From Hexactinellida sp. DTS-2022 (Eukaryota; Porifera; Hexactinellida): 64,000 nucleotides of DNA. The stretch's first letter is position 1, and every line of letters starts with the position of its first letter. Both the position numbers and the translations under genes were made by a program. Shown piece after piece: positions 36,173 to 48,072 of the stretch. The stretch is taken from NCBI GenBank assembly GCA_028753945.1, contig JAPNXP010000003.1:1-64000 (forward strand), written 5' to 3'. The notes under the pieces are model-generated. The model saw only the letters and a list, made by a program, of their open reading frames with translations, was not told where the DNA came from and ran no database searches.

Positions 36173-37289
36173 CTTATATATTAATTCACAATGATTTTTT
36201 GTTTTTGTTTGTTTGTTTGTTTGTTTGTTCAGAATTGATTGAGGAACTGGTAAGAGCTACAGACTTGAAATTTGGCAGGGGGATAGGGAATACTGTATCT
36301 AGAAACAAGTTCTAATATCTGAGAAAAATATTCACATCTTCCCTTCCCTAAAGGTGACAAAACTTTTAGCCTATTAAATTCGAGGGTTTTCCAGTATGGA
36401 TTAGCAGCTATCATTCAATTCTTATAAAAGGATTTTAGTGTCTAGAATGCCTATATGAGACTGTGATTTAATTGGCTTAAAAAATGTGCACAAATAATAC
36501 TGGCCAATATATTTGACCAATGAATATTACACTACACTTTACAATTATTAATTCAATTATAAATAGTAGTTTCTTTTAGTAGGAATCTTTCTCACTTTCT
36601 TTTTCATTTTCATTTCCAACACTAACAAAAACCCGAACAAGCTTCATTATGCCCCGAATTACAAAACGCGGTCCTCGAAGCAATTCACGTTTACTAAAAA
36701 CGATGCATTGAGAATGATAATTTTGAGGACTAATGAAACATTGGAAGCTAATTGCGCTTATGATTATTTGCATTATGTACTTTTGTTCCCTTCAGGAGAT
36801 AATGGCTGGCATCTGAAAATCCCTCACAGCAGAGGGAAAGGAGATGTGACTGCATTGGAGTATTACTCTTCCCGTCTGATGGTGAGAAGTGATTTGAGCT
36901 ATCTACACATGTTTGGCAGACTCTTTCATCAGTACTTGGTGGATATGTTTGCTAAAGTGGAGCAACAGCGACTGAACTATATTAAGTGCAATCAGCAAAA
37001 GATTAGAGTAGATCTATACAGTGGCCTTGCTGATGCTATTTCTGCTGGCGATTCTAATCCTAGAGATTTGGGACGTAAAGTGATATTGCCTTCTTCCTTC
37101 ACAGGTAGTCTTCGACAAATGTTTGAGTTATACCAGGACAGTATGTCTATAGTCAGGAAATATGGTAAGCCAGACTTATTCATTACATTTACATGCAATC
37201 CTAAATGGGAGGAGATATCCTCTGCTCTTATAGGAAACCAAAAAGCGACTGATCGAAAACGTGTTTATTTGTTTTATATTTTCTTTTGA
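36172..37289 (+). mobile_element. Autonomous-type Helitron remnant
   Basis: A|TCTTATATATTAATTCACAA, a TTTG run, GTTCAGAATTGATTGAGGAA and CTTGAAATTTGGCAGG form a Helitron 5' end. A TATAAATAG box at 36558, the ATG at 36649 and a replication-initiator-type coding remnant follow. The helicase part and the 3' terminus are not found. Confidence 0.65.
36649..37289 (+). pseudogene. Helitron Rep/helicase protein, N-terminal domain only
   Basis: Helitron proteins join a rolling-circle initiator nuclease to a Pif1-type helicase. The stretch 36708-37240 translates to the Helitron N-terminal domain (family Helitron_like_N): YDYLHYVLLFPSGDNGW, YYSSRLMVRSD, RLFHQYLVDMFAKVEQQRL, ILPSSFTGSLRQMFELYQD, and KYGKPDLFITFTCNPKWEEI. 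The nuclease HUH and tyrosine motifs and the helicase, which would follow, are absent: after ATDR the frame runs into a short unrelated tail. An ATG at 36649 opens a separate 20-codon frame (MPRITKRGPRSNSRLLKTMH) that looks like a Helitron N-terminus, but it stops before this domain. A deletion has therefore joined the N-terminus near this domain out of frame. It is not functional. Confidence 0.88.
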
Positions 37290-37416
37290 GAAACTCACAC
37301 CTCACAAAGCGAAAAACACCCCATTATACCCACCTCTACGGACTGAACTAGATCAATATCTCCAAATCAACAGAAATATACGTAGAAGAAACAAACAAGA
37401 TCACTATAAGAAAGAG

Positions 37417-37724
37417 GTAATACATAAATGTAATGTTATTTCAACTTCGTTAACCTGCCCAATCAAATATTTAGTGCCTTGGCCCATTATTTTGCAGTTC
37501 CTGAGGGTGAACTACCTAAGTTGCCTCAAAATCACTTCAATATGTAATAATACAAATATTTTGTGCTTCAAAATATCCTTAGAACCGAGATGTCATGATG
37601 CTGATCAAGGATAATCAAATCAAATCAAATCAAATTAAATATCAAATTATATTTCCGTGAGTTTCCCATTTTTTAATTACCACTTATTTTGAATCAAATA
37701 ATTTTATATATCTACCTCTTTTAG
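37417..37724 (+). other. Intron-like segment following the Helitron remnant
   Basis: GAG|GTAATA ... CTCTTTTAG, 308 bp, similar in blocks to 14755-15409. A run of ATCAA words (37613-37640) lies inside. Confidence 0.33.
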
Positions 37725-38256
37725 ATCTACGTATAACCAACCATATCATTTCATCCCACTCCGTACAAGCCAGCTCATCCCATTCTCTACAGGTCAAATC
37801 ATTTATACGCACACACACATTTATATCAGTTGATTTCCTTTATCAAATCTATTAAACTATATGATCTATTAAACTAGTTTTTTATAATTTCATTTTTCCT
37901 TTTTTGACGCCATAGTTTGGACTTCACTTGGTCGCAAGTTCTTCCCATCACCGCCGCAATTTCGTTAAAATCCCCCTTTTTCTCTAGATTTAATTGAAGC
38001 AGTACTTCTTCCTCCTGAAGAGTCCAAATCCTTTTCTATAGAAAATAGAATAACAAGAAGAAGAACAAAAACAACAACAAGAAAACAACAAGAACAACAA
38101 TAATAATTACCAGTAATTACAATTGCGAAATTTGGAATCAGCACACATATTTGCATACTCTAACCGTTGGAAGCTATTCTTATTTTGAATATATATTTTC
38201 ATCAGTTGTTTCGTTATTCTTTAAAACCAACATTAAATATTATCATCAAAATGTGC
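37725..38256. other. Unassigned, low-complexity
   Basis: Repeated CATCCCA/CATCCCATT words near 37750-37790, a CTATAGAAAATAGAATAAC palindrome-like stretch at 38034, and an AACAAGAAGAAC-rich run (38048-38102). No gene recognised. Confidence 0.45.
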
Positions 38257-38490
38257 CCTTCAGTCTCGGTCTCTTACCATGAAACGGTGCAACTCATCTT
38301 AAATTAACGGGCGCTATGCGCCCTTACTCCTCACAAAATGATTCATTATATAAGCACTTAGTTATTTTTCATGGCTATGGAAATACCTTTTCATAAAAAT
38401 GTTTACATATTTTCTAAACAACAACAAATATCCACAATAGTAATTTGTAAATTCGAAATTCGGAATCAGCATACTTTCTTACTTATTCAA
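38257..38490 (-). mobile_element. Helitron/HINE-like element, 3' part (minus)
   Basis: On the minus strand: one minisatellite unit (AGTATGCTGATTCCGAATTT near 38480 to GTAAACATTT at 38398), then TGTGAGGAGTAAGGGCGC with stem GGGCGCATAGCGCCC (about 38310-38337) and GAGACCGAGACTGAAGGGCA at 38257. Same layout as E1 and E2 but with diverged stems. Confidence 0.6.
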
Positions 38491-38493
38491 CCA

Positions 38494-38522
38494 CTAGCGC
38501 GGTACCCGCGCTTCGCCGCGCA
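38494..38522 (-). mobile_element. Helitron 3' terminus (minus strand)
   Basis: The minus strand reads GCGCGGCGAAGCGCG, a stem-loop, then GGTACCGCG and CTAG|T: the canonical Helitron end (stem-loop, short spacer, CTRR, then T). The element's body would lie to the right; its 5' end was not identified. It is inserted within the minus-strand element at 38257-38490. Confidence 0.6.
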
Positions 38523-38681
38523 ATATAAAGTTTTGTTCAATATTTCCTCCAAATAAAATATATTTGCTGTTTTACAGGAACAATCAATTACAGTTTATTT
38601 CACAGTAAGTATTAGTGGCAGATAAACTAATCTCATTTAAGAGCTATCTGTACATCTCGTTGTTATAGTTGGATTCCTAGC

Positions 38682-38866
38682 ATAGGCGGATCCAGGGGGG
38701 GGTCCAGGGGGTCCGAACCCCCCCTTTTTTCTGGACTAATGAAATTATGCCTGTTAGAAATGCCTCTTCAGAAATTATTTCTGGAGTTTGTAAAATTAGA
38801 CCCCCCCTTTTTTCAAATCCTAAAATTAGACCCCCCCTTTTATCAAATCCTGCGACCGCCCCTGCC
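38682..38866. mobile_element. MITE with GGCGGATCCAGGGGG ends
   Basis: TAGGCGGATCCAGGGGG at the left and TGCGACCGCCCCTGCC at the right are imperfect inverted ends. Two copies of AAAATTAGACCCCCCCTTTT (about 38792, 38822) form a local duplication. CCTAG flanks both sides. Confidence 0.55.
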
Positions 38867-38935
38867 TAGTTGTTGATGCAGCAACTGCGGTATTAAAGTA
38901 ATGGGATGTCTCATGAGGAGTAATATGGATATAGG

Positions 38936-39633
38936 CAGTGATGTTTTGCCAATTTTAGAAGTAGGGGAACGGTCATGAAAATTTTATTAGGCTGTTCTCT
39001 GAGGAAAAACTTGAATAATTTAGTTCCTTATACCTAGTAATTAATAGATATACATAACTTGATAATATTTCTTGCCATTCATTCTGATTAAGCACATAAA
39101 CAATGTCTCGTTATTGTAATTCCTTACATAAAAGTGTACATGGATTCCTCATACGAGCAATTTCAGCGTTCGAGAAATTTCTGGGTTGTCCATTAATTTT
39201 GGCTAATATACATGAGGAAATTGGAGCCTCGTACAGGGATATGACTAAAATAGATTTGTAGGTATGGCAAATTGGCAATGGTCATGGTATTTATATATAC
39301 CGTCACAAAATTTAGCGCTAGCTAGTTTGTATTATGTAGGTGATCTGAATTGTCTGGTTAACAATTAAAGATACTAATATTTTTTAAACTAATCTATTTC
39401 ATTCTTGTTAAGTATGTTATTAACAAATCCTCGTTGAGCCCGTGATTGAAGGTCTCGTCTGATTAAAGAAGAAATCAATCAACACGTCAACAAACAGTTA
39501 TACAACTGAGTGATCTATTAGGAGGAACGCCGTTCCCTCCGGGCTTGAATTTTCTCATGGGGGAATGTCGTTTCCCCAGCAAAAATAGCGGGAGAACGGC
39601 GTTCCCCCGCGTTCCCCCTGGAAAACATCACTG
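38936..39633. mobile_element. Possible hAT-like non-autonomous element
   Basis: CAGTGATGTTTTGCC at the left and GGAAAACATCACTG at the right are inverted, flanked by ATATAGG and GTATAGG. The right 120 bases hold nested palindromes (GAACGCCGTTCC, GAACGGCGTTCC). It lies within the Helitron-like N-terminal coding remnant to its right. Confidence 0.5.
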
Positions 39634-39648
39634 GTATAGGCGTAACAC

Positions 39649-39795
39649 TAGAATTGTTGCGGTAGATACCCTTATTTTTTCGAGGCGCAGTACTCTCTCC
39701 TTCACGGTTTCGTTCTCTCTCTTGAGTCGCTTTCTTGCTGAATTGCACCTTTGTTTGTAATCGTTGGACACACGCGAACGTTTTTTAAGCGGTAT
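39649..39795 (-). pseudogene. Helitron-type N-terminal coding fragment
   Basis: The minus strand from 39795 reads IPLKKRSRVSNDYKQ, then NSARKRLKRENETVKERVLR and LEKIRVSTA. The ENET-(x)3-R-x2-RL-(x)3-R pattern is typical of the basic N-terminus of Helitron proteins. The ATG of the related copy at 63737 is ATA here, and an in-frame stop lies just upstream. The frame is cut by the element ending at 39633. Assignment to Helitrons is inference from the pattern. Confidence 0.5.
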
Positions 39796-39801
39796 TTATG
39801 T

Positions 39802-40116
39802 AATGATGTGCATTATAACGGAAGTGTTTATGACGAATGTGTAATATGACGGATGTTAAAATTAATGTAGATCAGTTGTATTTATATCACCTGGGGGCCG
39901 ATTATGAGACCATTGACAACTCAATGGAAGCTGAAATTTTATTGGTTAAAAATATTACTGCTCCAGGGATATTTAATTGTTGTCTTCTTTGATACACAAT
40001 TGATTCATTTAATTAGACCAATAAAAACTCTGAAATCTGATTGGTCATAGTCAGTAGATAGTGGTTTGAAAATAAGCATACGTATGTTAAGTTGCAAAAT
40101 ATGTATTATATAGACT
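39802..40116. other. Unassigned
   Basis: No gene or repeat recognised. Contains ATTGGTTAAA, GACCAATAAA and CTGATTGGTC words in mixed orientation. Ends abruptly at the base of a hairpin cassette. Confidence 0.4.
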
Positions 40117-40122
40117 TAAAAA

Positions 40123-40237
40123 TCCAAAATTGCAGCCTGTGCCGAAGCATGTTCCTTTAGTGGCACTATATTTTGTTGTTGGTTTATTGATAGTGCCTCC
40201 AAAGGAACATGCTGTCGGCGCAGGCTGCAATTTTGGA
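40123..40237 (+). repeat. Palindromic hairpin cassette 11
   Basis: Left GACGAAGCATG in place of GACGCATG's neighbourhood (GCCGAAGCATG), right GTCGGCGCAGG. Marks the left edge of domain 3. Confidence 0.9.
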
Positions 40238-40683
40238 TTTTTTTTCGCCAAGTCATCAACGCCAAAGGTGTGAAGAACCATTTGTTAATTGGTCGGAGTG
40301 ACAAGGAACGGTAGATAAATTTGAAGTTTGTTTCTATCATAAACCATCTAGAGTTTAATACCATTCATTCATTATGTATTGATAATAAAATATTTTATTA
40401 GTTAATTATTTTAGCAATGTTATCCACGGTTGGTTGAGTTGAGTCAACAAATTCCTTATATTATATTATTTAATTTAATCTATTGTATAATAATACTACA
40501 ATTAAATAGAAGCCAGCTGGAATTTATAAGTTGAATCAATTTAATTATCGCAAGTTGAAACAATAGTGAAAGATTTAACAAGTTAAATCAATATAATTAT
40601 TACAAGTTGAAACAATGGAATTAGATTTCACAGTTTTATTGAAATTGAAGTGTGAGTAAACAAAGAAATTTCAAGCCCCATTT

Positions 40684-40818
40684 ATGGCAGAAATTAAACC
40701 CTTTATTGAAAGTTTTCTTCTCCCATCATACGCAAAATATTATGGTGAATCCAAATATGAAATAAAAATTGGGGGTTTAGTAAAACATTATTTGAGTTAT
40801 GGACCAGACAAATTTTGA
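40684..40818 (+). CDS. 44-codon repeat frame
   Basis: MAEIKPFIESFLLPSYAKYY, SKYEIKIGGLVKHYLSYG: the most diverged intact copy on the plus strand. Confidence 0.28.
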   Translation: MAEIKPFIESFLLPSYAKYYGESKYEIKIGGLVKHYLSYGPDKF

Positions 40819-40968
40819 AAGGTTTTAAAGGTGTGTCCAAAATTTGTTAATCAAAAATCGTAACCCCAGGTGCAAATTAGACGGTCCCATCGCACCTACA
40901 TGCCAAGTTTCAGAACATCAACAATTAAGTTCTGGCCAGGGCACCGTCTACGGAGAAAAAGAAAAAAT

Positions 40969-41082
40969 CCAAAATTGCAGCCTGTGCCGACGCATGTTCC
41001 TTGGGGGGGCACTATATTTTGGTTGTGGTTTATTGATAGTGCCTCCAAAGGAACATGCTGTCGGCACAAGCTGCAATTTTGG
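40969..41082 (+). repeat. Palindromic hairpin cassette 12
   Basis: Inner left arm CCTTGGGGGGGC and right arm CACAAGCTGC carry unpaired changes. Confidence 0.9.
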
Positions 41083-42113
41083 ATTTTTTTCGCCATGTCA
41101 TCATAACTATGAAGGTGTTAAATTATTTCAAAAAGGTGTTACAGAAGGCAACGACCCTTATTGAGATGTAAGTTTCGTTTTTGATCACTTCATTTCAAAG
41201 ATATTCAAGTTTCAGTAGAATATAATAGCTGATGACTCAGCATTTTTTATGTGAGTGTTGGGTCATTACCCAACATCAACTAACCCATTTTAAATATCGA
41301 ATTAACAAAATTGTAAAAACACATTTTTTTGACGATGTCATAATCACCTCAAGGTGTCAGGACTCAGGACCCACTTGTATAGGTGGCACGTGCCATAAGG
41401 ACCAATTGATAAATTGAAAGTTTGTTTCTATCTTGAATCATCTCTGAAATTAATGAAATTTAGGTAATTAGTATAAATATTTAAATAATTTATAATTATT
41501 TAACACCATTATTATATACAGCAAAATAAATTAAGTTCAATTATTTGCAATTATTATTAATTTAAATTGAATTTCACTATAAAATTTGAATTCTAAGTAT
41601 TCGATAACCCCAATAATCCAATTGGAACCGTCTATAAGTTAAATACAAAAGGAATTAATTATAATTAATTACGTCAGTACATTAATTGTGCAAGAATATT
41701 CTCGCCGAAATAAATATAATCACTTAATCTGTCGTAGTTGTGGAATGTAAAATCTTAACAGTTCTATCATAAACCATATTGAGTTTAATGCCATTCATTC
41801 ATTATGTATTGATAATAAGTTATATTATTTGTTATTTATTTTAGCAATGTTATCCATGGTTGGTTGAGTTGAGTCAACAAATTCCTTATATTATATTATT
41901 TTATTCAATCCATTGTATAGTAATACTACAATTAAATAGAAGCCAGCTGGAATTTATAAGTTAAATCAATATAATTATCGCAAGTTGAATCACTAGAGTT
42001 TGATTTAAAAAGTTAAATCAATATAATTATTACAAGTTGAAACAATAGAATTAGATCTAACACTTTTACTGAAATTGAAGTGTGAGTAAACAAAGAAATT
42101 TCAAATCCCATTT

Positions 42114-42248
42114 ATGGCAGAAATTAAACATATTTTTAAAAATATTCTTCTCCCATCAGACGCAGAATTTTATGGTGAATCCAAATGTGAAATAAAATTT
42201 GGGGGTTTAGTAAAACATATTTTGAGTTATGGACCAAACAAATTTTGA
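42114..42248 (+). CDS. 44-codon repeat frame
   Basis: MAEIKHIFKNILLPSDAEFY, ending SYGPNKF. Confidence 0.28.
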   Translation: MAEIKHIFKNILLPSDAEFYGESKCEIKFGGLVKHILSYGPNKF

Positions 42249-42396
42249 AAGGTGTTAAAGATGTGTCAAAAATTTGTCAATAAAAAATTGTAACCCCAGG
42301 TGCAAATCAGACGTCGACTCCGAACCAACATTCCAAGTTTTAGCCCTCTATGTATATAGGTGTGGCCAGGGCACCTGCTACGGAGAAATAAAAAAA

Positions 42397-42503
42397 AATT
42401 GCAGTTGTGCCGACGCATGTTCCTTTGGTGGCACTATACTTTTGTGTTGTTTATTGATAGTGCCTCCAAAGGAACATGCTGTCGGCGCAGGCTGCAATTT
42501 TGG
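42397..42503 (+). repeat. Palindromic hairpin cassette 13
   Basis: Left GCAGTTGTGCCGAC lacks one base relative to right GTCGGCGCAGGCTGC; loop shortened (TTTTGTGTTGTTTATT). Confidence 0.9.
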
Positions 42504-43235
42504 ATTTTTTTTAACCAAGTCATCAACGTCCAAGGTGTGAAGAAGCATTTGTTATTTGGTCCGAGTCACAAGGAACGGTAGATAAATTTGAAGTTTGTTT
42601 CTATCATAAACCATCTAGAGTTTAATGCCATTCATACATTATGTTTTGATAATAAATTATATTAATAGTTATTTATTTAAGCAATGTTATCCACGGTTGG
42701 TTGAGTTGAGTCAACAAATTCCTTATATTATATTATTTTATTTAATCCATTGTATAGTAATACTACAATTAAATAGAAGCCAGCTGGAATTTATAAGTTA
42801 AATCAATTTAATTATTGCAAGTTGAAACAATAGAGTATGATTTAACAAGTTAAATCAATATAATTATTACAAGTTGAAACAATGGAGTTAGATTTCACAG
42901 TTTTACAGTAATTGAAGTGTGAGTAAACAAAGAAATTTCAACCCCTATTTATGGCAGAAATTAAACCCTTTATTGAAAGTTTTCTTCTCCCATCAGACGC
43001 AGAATTTATGGTGAATCCAAATATTAAATAAAATTTTGGGGTTTATAAAACATATTTTGAGTTATGGACCAGACAAATTTTGAAAGGTGTTAAAGATGTG
43101 TCAAAAATTTGTTAATCAAAAATCGTAACCCCAGGTGCAAATTAGACGGTCCCATCGCACCTACATGCCAAGTTTCAGCCCATCAACTATAAAGCTCAGG
43201 CCAGGGCACCGTCTACGGAGAAAAAAAAAAAATAT

Positions 43236-43349
43236 CCAAAATTGCAGCCTGTGCCGACGCATGATCCTTTGGTGGCACTATATTTTGTTGTTGGTTTATT
43301 GATAGTGCCTCCAAAGGAACATGCTGTCGGCACAGGCTGCAATTTTGGA
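43236..43349 (+). repeat. Palindromic hairpin cassette 14
   Basis: Main type, nearly perfect; GCATGATCC on the left is unpaired with GGAACATGC. Confidence 0.92.
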
Positions 43350-43366
43350 TTTTTTTTTTCGCCATG

Positions 43367-44172
43367 TCATCATCACTATGAAGGTGTTAAATTATTTCAG
43401 AAAGGTGTTTCAGAAGGCAACGACCCTTTAGAGTGGTGGAAGTTTCCATTCAGCTCACTTCATTAAAGAGATATTTAAGTTTCAGTAGAATATAATCTGT
43501 AATGACTCAGCATTTTTTAAGTGGGTGTTGGGTCATCAACCAACATTAACTAACCCATTTTAAATATCGAATTAACAAAATTGTAAAAACACATTTTTTT
43601 AACGATGTCATCATCACCTCAAGGTGTCAAGACCCACTTGTATAGGTGGCACGTGTCATAAGGACCAATTGATATATTGAAAGTTTGTTTCTATCTTCTA
43701 TGATCTCTGAGATTTATGATATTTAATTAATTAGTATAAATAATTATTAATATTATTTATAATATGACACCAATTTCAATGTCAACATACAATTATTAAG
43801 TTCAATTATTTTGTCATAAATAATTAATTAATTAATTTATCTATCAAATTTCAATTCCGCACACTCGATAACCTCTAATATACAAATTGGAAGCTTCTAT
43901 ATAAGTTAAATACAAACTGAATTATTTATAATTAATTACGTCAGTATATTAACAGTGCAGTTATATTCTCGCAGAAGTAAATATAATCACATAATATGTC
44001 GTTGTTATGAAATATATAATCTTAATTTTCAATTGCAAAATAGAAGCCAGCTTGAATTCACAAGTTAAATCAATATAATTATAGCAAGTTGAATCACTAG
44101 AGTAGGATTTAACAAGTTAAATCAATATAATTATTACAAGTTGAAACAATGGAATTAGATTTAACACTTTAC
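43367..44172. repeat. Near-identical duplication, copy B (partner 26585-27390)
   Basis: Begins within a different unit context from copy A: the hairpins just before the two copies differ (cassettes 6 and 14), so the copied tract starts at or just after the hairpin. Confidence 0.85.
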
Positions 44173-44216
44173 TGAAATTGAAGTGTGAGTAAACAAAGAA
44201 ATTTCAACCCCCATTT

Positions 44217-44351
44217 ATGGCAGAAATTGACCCCTTTATTGGAAAATTTATTCTCCCATCAGACGCAGAATTTTATGGCGAATCCAAATATGAAATAAAA
44301 TTTGGGGGTTTAGTAAAACATATTTTGAGTTATGGACCAGACAAATTTTGA
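44217..44351 (+). CDS. 44-codon repeat frame
   Basis: MAEIDPFIGKFILPSDAEFY, SKYEIKFGGLVKHILSYG. Confidence 0.28.
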   Translation: MAEIDPFIGKFILPSDAEFYGESKYEIKFGGLVKHILSYGPDKF

Positions 44352-44512
44352 AAGGTGTTAAAGATGTGTCCAAAATTTGTTAATCAAAAATCGTAACCCC
44401 AGGTGCAAATTAGACGGTCCCATCGCACCTACATGCAAAGTTTAAGCCCATCAACTATAAAGCTCTGGCCAGGGCACCGTGTACGGAGAAAAAATAATAA
44501 AAATAAAAATAA

Positions 44513-44696
44513 AGGCAGTGATTCTAATACTGGGCCACTATACTATAGTATAGTCGGCACAGTAATAATAATAATAAAGGCAGTGATTCCAATACTGGGC
44601 CACTATACTATAGTATAGTCGGCACAGTAATAATAAAAATAAAGGCAGTAAGATTAGAACTGGGCCACTATACTATAGTATAGTCGGCACAGTAAA
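44513..44696 (+). repeat. Small palindromic cassettes, 3 copies
   Basis: Two GGCAGTGATTC and one AAGATTAGAACT subtype, ending directly at hairpin 15. Confidence 0.94.
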
Positions 44697-44699
44697 AAT

Positions 44700-44813
44700 C
44701 CAAAATTGCAGTCTGTGCCGACGCATGTTCCTTTGGTGGCACTATATTTTGGTGGTGATTTATTGATAGTGCCTCCAATGGAACATGCTGTCGGTGCAGG
44801 CTGCAATTTTGGA
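44700..44813 (+). repeat. Palindromic hairpin cassette 15
   Basis: Left GCAGTCTGTG, right TGCAGGCTGC: one arm changed only. Older-type unit follows. Confidence 0.9.
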
Positions 44814-45900
44814 TTATTTTTTCGCCATGTCATCATCACTATGAAGGTGTTAAATTATTTCAAAAAGGTGTTTCAAATGGCAAAGACCTTTAGTGAGTTG
44901 GAAGTTTCGTTTTGGCTCACTTCATTTCAAAGATATTCAAGTTTCAGTAGAATATAATAAGTGATGAGTCAGCATTTTTTATGTGAGTGTTGGGTGATCA
45001 CCCAACATCAACCAACCCATTCGAAGTATAGAATTCACAAAATTGTAAAACACATTTTTTTGACGATGTCATCATCACTTCAAGGTGTCAAGACCCATTT
45101 GTTGAGGTGTTATGTGGCATAAGGATCAATTGATAAATAGGAAGTTTGTTTCTATCTTATTTGATTTCTGAGATAAATGAAATTTAGGTAATTTGTATAA
45201 ATATGTAATTAATTTATTAATTATTTACACCATTATTATGTCCAGCAAAATAAATGAAGTTCAATTATTTGCAATTATTATTAATTTAAATTTACTTTCA
45301 CTTCATATTTGAATTCAGCGCACTCGATAACCCCAATAATCTATTTGGAACCAACTTTATACGTTAAACACAGAGCGAATTAATTAGAATTAAATATGTC
45401 ATGTATCCATTGTGCAATAATATTCTAAGCAGAAGTAAATATAATCACATAATCTGTCGTTGTTATGAAATATATAATCTTAGTTTTCAATTGGAAAATA
45501 GAAGCCTACTCGATCTAACAAGTTGAATCAATATAATTATCACAAGTTGAAACAATAGAATTAGATTTAACTCTTTCATTTGAACTGAAGTGTTAGTAAA
45601 CAAAGGGAATTTGCAACTCAATTGTGGCACAAACGAAGCCCAATTTAAAATTCGTGCACTGTGAAAAGGTGTAGAATTAAATTCTCTATCGAATGCATAT
45701 AATTTGAATATTCGCGCACAATTTATTGTTCATTTTCTAATAATAAACAGGTGTAAAAATGTGTCCAAAAATTTTTAATCAAAAATCGTGACCCCAGGTG
45801 CACATCTGTAACCCATGAGACACATATCCTGAAATTTTGGCTTCTTAGTTAATTAAACTCTGTTCAGTGGATGATCTACGGAAGAATAATAATAAAAAAT

Positions 45901-46012
45901 CCAAAATTGCAGCTGTGCCGACGCATGTTCCTTTGGTGGCACTATATTTTGATGGTGTTTTATTGATAGTGCCTCCAAAGGAACATTCTGTCGGCACAGC
46001 TGCAATTTTGGA
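45901..46012 (+). repeat. Palindromic hairpin cassette 16
   Basis: One base lost from each arm (GCAGCTGTG left, CACAGCTGC right), leaving a perfect outer stem. Inner right arm ATTCTGTC is unpaired. Confidence 0.93.
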
Positions 46013-47112
46013 TTTTTTTTCGCAATGTCATCATCACTATGAAGGTGTTAAATTATTTCAGAAAAGTGTTTCAAAGGCAACGACCCTTAGTGAGTTGGAA
46101 GTTTCGTTTTAGCTCACTTCATTTGAGAGATATTCAAGTTTCAGTAGAATATAATATGTGCTGAGTCAGCATTTTTTAGGTGCCGTTTGGGTATTCACCC
46201 AACTCCTACCAACCCATGCGAATTATTTAATTCACAAAATTGTAAAAATACAATTTTTTGACGATGTCATCATCACCTCAAAGTGTCAAGACCCACTTGT
46301 ATAGGTGGTACCTGGCATAAGGACCAATTGATAAATTGAAATTTTGTTTCTATCTTATATCATTTCTGAGATTAATGAAATTTAGATAATTAATATAAAT
46401 ATTTATATATTCTATTAATAATTTAACACCAATATTATGTACATCAAAATATATTAAGTTCAATTATTTGCAATAATTATTAATTGAAATTGAAATTCAC
46501 TTTCATATTTGAATTCAGCGCACTCGATAACCCCAATAATCTATTTGGAACCATCTCTATAAGTTAGTCACAGAACGAATTAATTTGAATTAAATATATA
46601 ATGTATCCATTGTGCAAGAATATTCAAAGCAGAAGTAAATATAATCACATAATCAGTCGTTGTTATGAAATATATAATCTTAGTTTTCAATTGGAAAATA
46701 GTAGCCTACTCGATCTCACAAGTTGAATCAATATAATAATCACAAGTTGAAACAATAGAATTAGATTTAACACTTTCAATTGAACTGAAGTGTTAGTAAA
46801 CAAAGGAATTTGCAAGTCAATTGTGGAACAAACGAAGCCCAATTTAAAAATTCGTGCACTGTGAAAAGGTGTAGAATTAAATTCTCTATCTAATGCATAT
46901 AAATTAAATATTCGCGCACTATTTATTGTTCTTTTTCTAATATTAAACAGGTGCAAAATTGTGGCCAAAAAATTGTAATCTAAAATCGTGACCCCAGGTG
47001 CACATCTGTAACCCACGAGACACATATCCTGAAATTTTGGGTTCTTAGTTAATTAAACTCTGTTCAGTGGATGAGCTACGGAAGGATAATAATAATAATA
47101 ATAATAAAAAAT

Positions 47113-47224
47113 CCAAAGTTGCAGCTGTGCCGACGCATGTTCCTTTGGTGGCACTATATTTTGGAGGTGTTTTATTGATAGTGCCTCCAAAGGAACATCT
47201 GTCGGCACAGGCTGCAATTTTGGA
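47113..47224 (+). repeat. Palindromic hairpin cassette 17
   Basis: Left CCAAAGTTGCAGCTGTG, right CACAGGCTGCAATTTTGG, and AACATCTGTC lacks a base: uncompensated decay. Confidence 0.88.
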
Positions 47225-47672
47225 TTTTTTTCGACAAGTCATCAACTCCCAAGGTGTGAAGAACCATTTGTAAATTGATTGTTGTCAAAGGAACGGTAGA
47301 TAAATTTTAAGTTTGTTTCTATCATAAACCATCTTGAGTTTAATGCCATTCATTCATTATGTATTGATAATAAATTATATTATTAGGTATTTATTTTAGC
47401 AATGTTATCTACGGTGATTTGAGTTTAGTCAACAAATTCCTTATATTATTATATTTTATTTAATCCATTGTATAGTAATACTACAATTAAATAGAAGCCA
47501 GCTGGAATTTATAATTTGAATCAATTTAATTATCGCAAGTTGAAACAGTAGTGAAATATTTAACAAGTAAAATCAATATAATTATTACAAGTTGAAACAA
47601 TGGAATTAGAATTCACAGTTTTATTGAAATTGAAGTGTTGAGTAAACAAAGGAATTTCAACTCCCATTTATG

Positions 47673-47770
47673 GCAGAAATTAAACCCTTTATTGAAAAAT
47701 TTCTTCTCCCAACAGACACAGAATTTTATGGTGAATCTAAATATGAAATAAAATTTTGGGGTTTATAAAA
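47673..47770 (+). pseudogene. 44-codon frame, interrupted
   Basis: MAEIKPFIEKFLLPTDTEFY then a TAA replaces the Val codon after KFWGL. Confidence 0.5.
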
Positions 47771-47965
47771 ACATATTTTAAGTTATGGACCAGACAAATT
47801 TTGAAAGGTGTTAAAGATGTGTCCAAAATTTGTTAATCAAAAATCGTAACCCCAGGTGCAAATTAGACGTCGACTCCGAACCTACATGCCAAGTTTCAGC
47901 CCATCAACTAGCAACTATAAAGCACTGGCCAGGGCACCGTCTACGGAGAAAAAATAATAATAAAA

Positions 47966-48072
47966 ATTGCAGATGTGCCGACGCATGTTCCTCTGGTGGC
48001 ACTATATTTTGTTGGTGGGTTACTGATAGTGCCTCCAAAAGAACATGCTGTCAGCACATCTGCAATTTTGGA
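47966..48072 (+). repeat. Palindromic hairpin cassette 18
   Basis: Left GCAGATGTGCCGAC, right GTCAGCACATCTGC: GATG/CATC matched on both arms. Confidence 0.92.

Noticed and set aside
46687-47025. 112-codon minus-strand frame
   Set aside because: Lies wholly within the older mosaic unit; the matching frame in the neighbouring unit at 45.5 kb is interrupted.
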